Source: Nematostella vectensis (Eukaryota > Cnidaria > Anthozoa > Actiniaria > Edwardsiidae). From it: a stretch of 64,000 nucleotides of DNA. The position numbers were made by a program, and so were the translations under genes. Positions within the stretch are counted from its first letter, which is position 1. Each line of letters begins with the position of its first letter. The DNA lies in contig NC_064040.1 of the NCBI RefSeq assembly GCF_932526225.1, positions 2,443,394 to 2,507,393 of the forward strand. Direction: 5' to 3'. Positions 56,351 through 64,000 of the stretch are shown here, in pieces. The notes under the pieces are model-generated. The model was not told where the DNA came from. It made no database searches and saw only the letters and a list, made by a program, of their open reading frames with translations.

Positions 56351-59300
56351 ATGTCGGGCATGGACGAGAAAGGTGAGTCATTAAATGTAAAAAAGGTTGA
56401 TAGCGGTTCGAGTTACTTTTTCGGTTCTGTTCTCACATCACTTGGTACGCCATGGCAACGACGTACCAGGTCATGGAATATATCACGTGGCCAATTCTAA
56501 CAATGATCTGATTGCTTCTAAACAAATATAAGTAAATGTGTTTTTTATTATTATTTTTTTTAAATTCTAGCAGTAATATGATGGATTCTCAGTTATTATT
56601 CATGTTTTCACTAAAAAAAAATCTAGTAGTAATATGATTGGACACAAGTTATTTTTCATGATTATCATATGAAGTGTTCTATAAGCAGTACTATCGGATT
56701 ATTATTATTATTATTTATGTATAACATCACTTGACCAATTCTAGCAGTAATATGATTTGTTCATTTATCATTCATAGATATCAGGTAAAGTATTCTAACT
56801 GTAATGTTTGGGATTCCTGTTTGTATGACCGCAAGGTTTTCTGGGTAACAGCAATAAACAACGAGAGTCCGCCATTACTGTTTATTCGTTTTGATCCTAA
56901 GGTTTTTCTCAAATACATTACATTTTTTGGCGACGAGGATTTCGGAAATGGCAACCTACGGCAAAATAGACGAATTCGACAGAGATTCTGATTCATGGGA
57001 ACAGTATATCGAGCGTCTAAACTTCTATTTTGAAGCAAATGGAGTAACTACGTCTGACGATGACTTGAAAATACGCCGTGCAATCCTCCTCAGTTCGGTA
57101 GGGAAACAAACCTACAAATTAATGTCTGATCTGCTGGCCCCAGCGAAACCTGGAGAGAAATCTTATGCTGACTTGTGCACCTTGGTAAAGAGCCATTTCA
57201 ACCCAAAACCGAGTGAAAGCGTGCAACGGCACAAGTTCAATAACCGTTTCAGATTGAGCGGGGAGAACGTGTCTGACTTTGTAGCGGCTCTACGAAACAT
57301 GGCAGAATACTGCAATTTTGGTGGCAGTCTGGAAAATATGCTGCGTGATCGTCTGGTGTCTGGAATTAACAATGAAAGAATCCAAAGGCGTTTGCTATCA
57401 GAAGAGAACTTAACTTTCAAAAAAGCTTACGACATTGCTTCGTCTATGGAAACGACCGCACAGCACATGGCCGATCTTCAATCTGCTCCTTCTACGTTAA
57501 GTTCAACGTCTGCATCTGTAAAAAAGGTCAGTTCTTCGCCCTTACCGCGTTCTAAAAGCGAAAATAAAGAGTGTTATCGTTGTGGAAAAAATCACCACCC
57601 GTCAAAATGTCGTTTCAAGGAGGCCACGTGCCATTATTGTAAAAAGAAAGGACATATTGTTGCCAAATGTCTCAAAAAAGCAAAAAAGTCGTCCGAGACA
57701 ACCAAGCCAAATTCAAACCACCATCCAAAACAAGGGAAACCAGCAATTCATGTCCTGGATACTGATAAAGAAATAGAAGATGAAGATATATATCCATTGT
57801 TTGCTGTCAGTCAAGGCAACCGCCAAAATCCGTATTTAGTAGATGTTGAATTAAATGGTCTTAAAGTTCAAATGGAACTGGACACTGGTGCATCACTTTC
57901 AGTAATCGGAGAGGACATTTTTGATCAATTGAAGAACATTGAGGGTTCATCTCTCAATCTGCAAGATACCAAGCTAACCTTGAAAACATACACCGGGGAG
58001 ACAATTCCAGTTTTAGGAAAGCTTGTAGTGGAAGTCAAGTACAAGGACTTCTTTGAACACTTGCCAGTTATAGTTGTACAAGGCAAGGTGCCCAGTCTCT
58101 TTGGACGAGATTGGTTACAACATGTTAAGTTGTCATGGCCAGAGATTTTCCTAGTTCAAGTTGTATCCCCTGATGTGTCTGACCTGCTAAAGAAACATGA
58201 AAATTTATTCAAGGCAGGACTAGGGACAATTCAAGGAGTGAAAGCAAAGATATACGTTGATCCTCAAGCCAAACCCAAGTACTTCAAACCTCGCACGTTA
58301 GAATATGCACGACGTCAGAAGGTAGAGAGAGAATTGGACCGTTTGTTAGAAGAAGGAACAATTCGTCCAGTTCAATTTTCGGAATGGGCAACACCCATTG
58401 TGCCCATTGTCAAATCTGATGAGTCTATACGCATTTGTGGAGACTTCAAAGTTACTTTGAACCAAGTTAGCAAACTTGACAATTACCCAATTCCTAAAAC
58501 AGAGGATCTGCTAGCTCAACTTGGAGGTGGAGTGCAGTTTACAAAACTAGATCTGAGTCAAGCTTATCAACAACTTGAGTTAGATGAAGAATCAAAGAAG
58601 TACACCACTATCACCACTCATAAAGGCCTATTTGAGTACAATAGACTGTGCTACGGCATTGCCTCAGCCCCTGGGATTTTCCAACGCACAATGGAAAATT
58701 TACTGCAGGGTATTCCGAATGTTGTAGTACGAATAGATGATATTCTCATTGCCGGGAAGACATCAGCAGATCATCTCAAAAGTCTAACAGAAGTCCTGTC
58801 ACGTCTGGACAAAGCTGGCGTCCGTCTTAAACGTTCGAAGTGCATTTTTCAATCACCTGAAGTCACTTACCTGGGACACCGCATAGACAAAGATGGTATC
58901 CACCCCCTTGACGAGAAAATCAAAGCAATTCAAGAGTCACCGAGACCTTCTAATCTGAAAGAACTGCAAGCTTTTTTAGGCATGCTTAACTATTACGCTT
59001 GTTACATACCTAACATCACTACAATACTATCTCCTTTACATCAGCTGTTAGTCAAAGACACACCTTGGAACTGGAGTGAAGCACATGAAAAATCGTGGAA
59101 CCAAGCCAAGTCCACACTTCACTCTTCACAACTTCTAGTGCATTACAGCTTGGAAAGAGAGTTAACCCTTGCTTGTGACGCATCACCATATGGTCTTGGT
59201 TGTGTTATTTCACATGTGATGGATGATGGGACTGAACGTCCTATTTCATATGCCTCACGTACTCTGTCCCCAGCCGAAAAGAACTATTCACAGCTCGACA

Positions 59301-62300
59301 AAGAGGCAGCAGCCATCATGTTCGGGGTGAGGAAGTTCCACTCATACTTATATGGACGGAGTTTTACCATCTACACTGATCACAAACCCCTGCTGGGTCT
59401 GCTACAGTCAACTAAACAAATACCGACCTCAGCCTCTCCACGCATATTGAGGTGGGCGGTATTCCTGTCAGGCTACTCATACACTTTAGTATATCGAGAA
59501 GGCCAGAAAAATGGTAATGCCGATGGCCTGAGCCGGCTGCCATTGCCACATGAAACCAGAAATGTTCCAGTGCCTGGCGACATTATGTTTGTAATGAATC
59601 ATCTTGAAGTCAACACACCCGTTAAAGTCAAGGACATTGAGCGTTGGACCTCAAAAGATCCTATTCTTAGTGCAGTACGACACCAAGTAATGTCCGGTTG
59701 GCTCAATTCAAATGATCGCATTGAGTTCAAGCCCTACTCTGATAGAAAGCACCAACTTAGCTGTCAGGATGGCTGTCTACTCTGGGGCTCTCGCGTAGTC
59801 ATTCCTCCTCAAGGAAGAGTCAAGCTTCTCCAGGAACTACATGATGGACATCCTGGAATGGTTCGCATGAAAATGTTAGCCCGAAGCTATTTCTGGTGGC
59901 CTGGCCTGGACGCGGATATTGAGCAAAAGGTGAAAGATTGCACAAGCTGCCAAAGTAATGCTAAGGCACCTTCTACTGCACCCCTACATCCGTGGGAGTG
60001 GCCGTCTAGACCTTGGTCTCGCATACATATTGACTATGCAGGACCTTTCGAAGGACACATGTTCCTGGTGATCGGTGATGCCTATAGTAAGTGGATTGAG
60101 GTATTCAAGACAAACTCCAGTACTGCTGCAGTAACCATCCAGAAGTTAAGAGAATGTTTCTCAGTACATGGACTGCCTGATATCATTGTATCTGATAATG
60201 CAACTGCCTTCATAGGTGAAGAATTTGCCCTTTTTATGTCTGAGAATGGCATAAAACACATCACTTCAGCACCTAAACACCCAGCATCCAATGGATTTGC
60301 TGAAAGATATGTTCGCACTTTCAAGGAAACAATGAAGAAGATGGGAGGGGAAAAGGAAAACTTAGACACGAAGTTAAGCAGATTTCTACTAAGCTATCGT
60401 ACCACACCTCATGCAACCACTGGTAAAACACCTGGTGAGCTATTAATGAACCGGAAGCTGAAGACGCGCTTGGACCTGGTAAACCCCCTTAGTCAGGACA
60501 CAATTCGCACTCGTGTAGAAGATAAACAGCTCGCACAGAAGAAACAACACGACAATCTAGGGCCACTCAGAGAATTTCAAGTGAATGACCCAGTATTTGT
60601 CAAGAATTTTTCATATGGTCCAAAGTGGTTATGTGGAACAATTATTCAACAGTCAGGACCGGTTTCGTATGTCGTTCAACTCAGTTCAGGTGGAGTGTTT
60701 TGACGACATGTTGACCATCTTCGCCTGAGGACAAGCACACCCACAGTCGCCAATGATCTTCAGAGTTCAACAGAATTGGCCCAAGTTCCAATGCAAACAA
60801 CTGTACCCAAGCAGATTCCAGAGGAATTTAAGGAACCTGAGATCACAGTTCCAGAACCTTCATTGGAACCGAAGAAGACAGAGCTTCCAGCTTCTGAACC
60901 TGCAAGTACTCTGCGAAGAAGTACTCGACTCAAAACCACACCTACTCACCTCAAAGACTATGTATGTTAATTTTAAGCAGCATATCACACACTGTGTACA
61001 TTTTTCCGGACCTGATGGATTGACAACTTGTCAAGAACTTGTCATGGACATTGTTGTTGTTTTTTACTTATTGACATGTTGTGTGTATAAATTTGATAGT
61101 TTTACTGGCCTCAGCAAGCAAGTATCTTTTAGTTGTAAACTTGGGTGGGGCAGTATGTAATGTTTGGGATTCCTGTTTGTATGACCGCAAGGTTTTCTGG
61201 GTAACAGCAATAAACAACGAGAGTCCGCCATTACTGTTTATTCGTTTTGATCCTAAGGTTTTTCTCAAATACATTACACTAACAGTCTAAAAACAATATG
61301 ATTGTTTCATAGCATTTATCGGTGTTTATTACCTCAAATATTTTAGCAGCATGTATATTTTCAGTTTTATGCTGTTTGAAAGCCATGCTGCATATTTACA
61401 AACTGCAAGCGGGGTTTGCATAATTTCCCCTTTGTGATAAACCATTGGCGCCATACATAAAACTCCGATTTATTATTTCATTAAAGAAATGTTTGCTGCT
61501 GTTGCCTCTGAAGTAATTTGTTTATTTTTTTTTTCTATTTCAGAAGTCATAGTTAAGGAAATGGTAAGTTTTCTTAATTCGTTGTGTTCTGATGTGCTGT
61601 GCTTTGGTCTGATTTGTGTTTCCATGTGAGAAAATATACACGTTCACTAACCTATCTTCGCTTGTTATGTCCACAGGACGAGGTTTTTGAAAAGTAAGTA
61701 TTTTTATACATTCATACAGCATACTAATACTTAATCCAGAAAAATAAGATTGACTACATTATCACACACTATCTACGCGAAAATTGAGTGAGCACTTCAA
61801 GTATGAGACTAGCACGCTATTCCTTCGGTCCCGCCAAGACCTTGACTGGATTTAACTAACTCGCGTGATTTTTTAGGGAAACTGACTTTGAAGTTGAAAA
61901 TAAGGAGCAGCAGGAAAAATGGAAAGAAATGGACGATGGTGGTACCATGTTCCCTGCTAGCAGAGGCCTCTTTTCTCTGTATTTCGCTGGGCTGGAGTTC
62001 AGGGGGAAAAGATACCTCTGCCATGGGTCGAACCTGTTTCTGTTGCGCATGCGTGAGCGTTTATAAGCGACCGACGTGCCAAAACCCGTACCATCGCGCG
62101 AAAGCTGTCAATATGCTAATATGCTTTGCATGGGTTTAGTCGGAAATCATGAATCAAACTCCGGTTAGTTCTCCTCTTCGAAAAAAGAAAACAACTGTTC
62201 AATTTCAACCACCTAAAACGTCACTAAAATGATTGAACAACAAACGCAGCAAAGACGAGTTTTGTCTTGTTTGTGGGATTAATTTCAAGACATCTGGACA

Positions 62301-63936
62301 GGCGAGTTTCTTCAATGTAAATATCGCACAGTTGGATTCGAAGAAAATGTTACAAAACTTTTTGGTAAACTTAGATCAGCTATTCCCAGAAGAATATACA
62401 AAACCTGTAAACGGAAGATTGACTCGTTAGTGAAAAGAGAGAAAATTGTGAATGAAGATAAGGCATTGAATAGCTTCTTTTATAATTCGTCGCGTGACAT
62501 TTCTACGGAGGACGCCGTTTCGAATGCGGGCTTATTATCCCGCAGCGGATGTACGTTTCATGCATGCGCTGGTCATTGTGGGCTCAAATAGTGGCCAGTA
62601 ATTAATGAACGGAGCATGCGCTCTGGATCTCGTCCACGATCGTGGACGGCGGTTTGATCAAACGAACTTGCGACCCATGGCAGAGGTATCTTTTCCTCGC
62701 GAACTCCAGCCCAGAGAAATACAGAGAAAAGAGGCCTCTGCTAGCAGGGAAGGTACCATGGAGTACCTCGTGCCCGACAACGATGCAGCAATAGGAGTCC
62801 ATGCGCCCGATAACCAGGCTGATATGGAAACCACAACACCCGAAGAGAATGGCGAGCTCACCGTTGCAGCTCATAAAGACGAGTCTGAGCTAACAACTGC
62901 CGCAGCTCATAAAGACGAGTCTGAGCTAACAACTGTTGGAGCTCATAAAGACGAGTCTGAGCTAACAACTGTTGGAGCTCATAAAGACGAGTCTGAGCTA
63001 ACAACTGTTGGAGCTCATAAAGACGAGTCTGAGCTAACAACTGTTGGAGCTCATAAAGACGAGTCTGAGCTAACAACTGTTGGAGCTCATAAAGACGAGT
63101 CTGAGCTAACAACTGTTGGAGCTCATAAAGACGAGTCTGAGCTAACAACTGTTGGAGCTCATAAAGACGAGTCTGAGCTAACAACTGTTGGAGCTCATAA
63201 AGACGAGTCTGAGCTAACAACTGTTGGAGCTCATAAAGACGAGTCTGAGCGTACTGTTGGAGCTCATAAAGACGAGTCTGAGCTAACAACTGTTGGAGCT
63301 CATAAAGACGAGTCTGAGCTAACAACTGTTGGAGCTCATAAAGACGAGTCTGAGCTAACAACTGTTGCAGCTCCAAAAGACGAGTCTGAGCTAACAACTG
63401 TTGGAGCTCATGAAGACGAGTCTGAGCTAACAACTGTTGGAGCTCATAAAGACGAGTCTGAGCTAACAACTGTTGGAGCTCATAAAGACGAGTCTGAGCG
63501 TACTGTTGCTGCAGCTAAAGATGACTGTGACTTCAGTGTTGCAGCATCCGAGCTGACCGCCGCCGTCCACGAAAAAGAGGATATGCAGGTTAGCATTTGA
63601 GCATTATATCAGGCCTTTAGAAGATGACTGCAGTACTCTCACATGGACCTTGCATCTCCCCTCCCCCCTCAGGAAGCGGTGTCTTTCAATTCTATAAAGA
63701 AGCAACAATTTCCATCCTCGTGTAAGCGCGTTCAATTGATTGCTATTTTCCTGTATTCAGGGTGTCGTTGAATCCCTCAAAGCAGAGTTATCCCGGTAAG
63801 CGAACATGATCTGCAAATTCTACTCCATATTTTACTTAAACTCGCTGGATCCGAGCAATCTAGATAGCTATAGTTGCATTCTGTCTTTTATCTTCACAGA
63901 CTTGAGGAGAAGAATGCCCAGCTCATCAACGCCAAC
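56351..63936 (+). CDS. Acidic repeat/coiled-coil protein, unrecognised (3' partial)
   Basis: I do not recognise this gene. Exons that join in phase: 56351-56372 (MSGMDEK), 61544-61563 (EVIVKEM), 61677-61693, 61877-61941, 62753-63588, 63761-63795 and 63900-63936, continuing past the window. The N-terminal part is acidic and Lys-rich (VENKEQQEKWKEMDDGG). The large exon encodes about 17 copies of AHKDESELTTVG, and the last exons begin a heptad-like coiled coil (VVESLKAELSRLEEKNAQLI). The 61877-61941 and 62753-63588 segments are one ancestral exon interrupted by a transposon; GT at 61942 and AG at 62752 would splice it out and restore the frame. A Gypsy element lies in the first intron. Likely a cytoplasmic structural or scaffold protein, but this is only a guess from composition. 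Confidence 0.6.
56800..61278 (+). mobile_element. Ty3/Gypsy LTR retrotransposon, nearly intact
   Basis: Two identical 123-bp LTRs (56800-56922 and 61156-61278) begin TGTAATG and end ATTACA. They are flanked by a 5-bp target duplication CTAAC (56795-56799 and 61279-61283). A primer-site-like TGGCGACGAGG follows the 5' LTR at 56928, and a purine-rich GGGTGGGGCAG precedes the 3' LTR. Each LTR holds an AATAAA. The single long gag-pol frame has protease, RT, RNase H and integrase in Ty3/Gypsy order. Identical LTRs imply a recent insertion. It is in the sense orientation within the first intron of the host gene. Confidence 0.97.
56948..60703 (+). CDS. Gypsy gag-pol polyprotein (1251 codons, early stop)
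   Basis: The start is the ATG giving MATYGKIDEF just after the 5' LTR; an upstream in-frame ATG lies inside the LTR. Gag covers about residues 1-200, followed by two CCHC knuckles at ~209 (CYRCGKNHHPSKC) and ~228 (CHYCKKKGHIVAKC). Next are an aspartic protease with DTGA at ~312, a reverse transcriptase with LDLSQAYQQL and IDDIL (DD at ~597), and RNase H (ACDASPYGLG, ~742). The integrase has an HHCC finger from ~965 and a DDE core (HIDYAGPF, VSDNATAF, FAERYVRTFKE). The frame stops at TGA 60701-60703. In-frame sequence continues to a TAA at 60968-60970, with HVDHLRLR just after the stop, so the TGA looks like a recent nonsense change that truncates the integrase tail. Confidence 0.95.
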   Translation: MATYGKIDEFDRDSDSWEQYIERLNFYFEANGVTTSDDDLKIRRAILLSSVGKQTYKLMSDLLAPAKPGEKSYADLCTLVKSHFNPKPSESVQRHKFNNRFRLSGENVSDFVAALRNMAEYCNFGGSLENMLRDRLVSGINNERIQRRLLSEENLTFKKAYDIASSMETTAQHMADLQSAPSTLSSTSASVKKVSSSPLPRSKSENKECYRCGKNHHPSKCRFKEATCHYCKKKGHIVAKCLKKAKKSSETTKPNSNHHPKQGKPAIHVLDTDKEIEDEDIYPLFAVSQGNRQNPYLVDVELNGLKVQMELDTGASLSVIGEDIFDQLKNIEGSSLNLQDTKLTLKTYTGETIPVLGKLVVEVKYKDFFEHLPVIVVQGKVPSLFGRDWLQHVKLSWPEIFLVQVVSPDVSDLLKKHENLFKAGLGTIQGVKAKIYVDPQAKPKYFKPRTLEYARRQKVERELDRLLEEGTIRPVQFSEWATPIVPIVKSDESIRICGDFKVTLNQVSKLDNYPIPKTEDLLAQLGGGVQFTKLDLSQAYQQLELDEESKKYTTITTHKGLFEYNRLCYGIASAPGIFQRTMENLLQGIPNVVVRIDDILIAGKTSADHLKSLTEVLSRLDKAGVRLKRSKCIFQSPEVTYLGHRIDKDGIHPLDEKIKAIQESPRPSNLKELQAFLGMLNYYACYIPNITTILSPLHQLLVKDTPWNWSEAHEKSWNQAKSTLHSSQLLVHYSLERELTLACDASPYGLGCVISHVMDDGTERPISYASRTLSPAEKNYSQLDKEAAAIMFGVRKFHSYLYGRSFTIYTDHKPLLGLLQSTKQIPTSASPRILRWAVFLSGYSYTLVYREGQKNGNADGLSRLPLPHETRNVPVPGDIMFVMNHLEVNTPVKVKDIERWTSKDPILSAVRHQVMSGWLNSNDRIEFKPYSDRKHQLSCQDGCLLWGSRVVIPPQGRVKLLQELHDGHPGMVRMKMLARSYFWWPGLDADIEQKVKDCTSCQSNAKAPSTAPLHPWEWPSRPWSRIHIDYAGPFEGHMFLVIGDAYSKWIEVFKTNSSTAAVTIQKLRECFSVHGLPDIIVSDNATAFIGEEFALFMSENGIKHITSAPKHPASNGFAERYVRTFKETMKKMGGEKENLDTKLSRFLLSYRTTPHATTGKTPGELLMNRKLKTRLDLVNPLSQDTIRTRVEDKQLAQKKQHDNLGPLREFQVNDPVFVKNFSYGPKWLCGTIIQQSGPVSYVVQLSSGGVF
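61950..62751. mobile_element. DNA transposon with ~90-bp terminal inverted repeats, inserted in an exon
   Basis: The ends are TTCCCTGCTAGCAG ... CTGCTAGCAGGGAA, with inverted similarity extending about 90 bp on each side (AGAGGCCTCTTTTCTCTGTA, ATACCTCTGCCATGGGTCG). GGTACCATG at 61941-61949 and 62752-62760 is a 9-bp target duplication (8 bp if the G is counted in the element). An 8-9 bp duplication fits hAT- or Mutator-type transposases, but the family was not identified. It interrupts a coding exon of the 56351-63936 gene, and a related end lies at 1988-2035. Confidence 0.85.
62149..62585 (+). pseudogene. Remnant of a transposon-encoded protein with a Cys-pair N-terminus
   Basis: Inside the 61950-62751 element an ATG opens MNQTPVSSPLRKKKTT, then an in-frame TGA at 62230-62232. 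The frame continues with KDEFCLVCGINFK and FLVNLDQLFPEEY. A second frame then reads CKRKIDSLVKREKIVNEDKA, implying a frameshift. The CxxC followed by a later Cys resembles zinc-binding N-termini of transposon proteins. No catalytic core is present. Confidence 0.45.
62868..63505 (+). repeat. 36-bp coding minisatellite (12-residue repeat)
   Basis: About 17 units of GCTCATAAAGACGAGTCTGA plus GCTAACAACTGTTGGA, encoding AHKDESELTTVG. Most are identical even at silent positions, implying recent homogenisation. Two units lack six bases (SERT form) and keep the frame. Confidence 0.95.
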
Positions 63937-64000
63937 GTAAGTTCATTTATAAAGGCTACTTTTATTCCTGTTGTCTCAGTAGCGGATCTAAGGGGAGGGT

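Overview
This is a stretch of animal nuclear DNA. Genes are split into many GT-AG introns and lie on both strands, and they encode metazoan proteins: mitochondrial fumarase, soluble adenylyl cyclase, the diphthamide J-protein DPH4, and an extracellular apple-EGF-D8C protein. Dense DNA-transposon debris, minisatellites and a short-LTR Gypsy element, together with intron-rich vertebrate-like gene structures, suggest an early-branching invertebrate. My best guess is an anthozoan cnidarian such as a sea anemone. That assignment is inference; no search was run.

Layout. (1) 926-1924 (+): the last three coding exons of DNAJC24/DPH4. (2) 16234-3055 (-): a complete nine-exon mitochondrial fumarate hydratase. 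Its last intron is filled by a ~3.9 kb 32-bp minisatellite, and another intron by a ~4.9 kb foldback element with ~1.64 kb inverted arms. (3) 16.3-20.06 kb: gene-poor, with minisatellite and MITE debris. (4) 23293-20061 (-): a secreted apple/EGF/D8C-type protein. (5) 24024-49880 (+): 33 exons of soluble adenylyl cyclase (ADCY10), one continuous frame from inside the first cyclase domain to the stop; only the N-terminal exon(s) were not found. (6) 52919-50980 (-): the C-terminal part of a flavin amine oxidase with an in-frame 42-bp minisatellite. (7) 54.5 kb to the window end (+): the start of an acidic, coiled-coil gene I do not recognise, with a 12-residue repeat. A young Gypsy element sits in its first intron, and a DNA transposon sits exactly where an exon is interrupted.

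The most unusual theme is that many intronic tandem arrays start or end at a splice junction, and their unit contains a copy of that junction (exon edge plus GT or AG). In ADCY10 this holds at 27255, 28920, 29038, 35172, 36375, 39910 and 40587; the FH array starts at its donor; and single-copy junction duplications occur in DPH4 and twice in ADCY10. The second unusual item is the 61950-62751 transposon. Its 8-9 bp target duplication supplies a GT, and its right edge gives an AG next to the second duplicate, so splicing would remove it exactly and restore the frame: a candidate transposon-born (introner-like) intron.

Functionally the genes are independent: translation-factor modification (DPH4), the TCA cycle (FH), bicarbonate/cAMP signalling (ADCY10), amine oxidation, and an extracellular protein. 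No operon-like logic applies. Exon borders were drawn by eye from splice consensus, reading-frame phase and family similarity.
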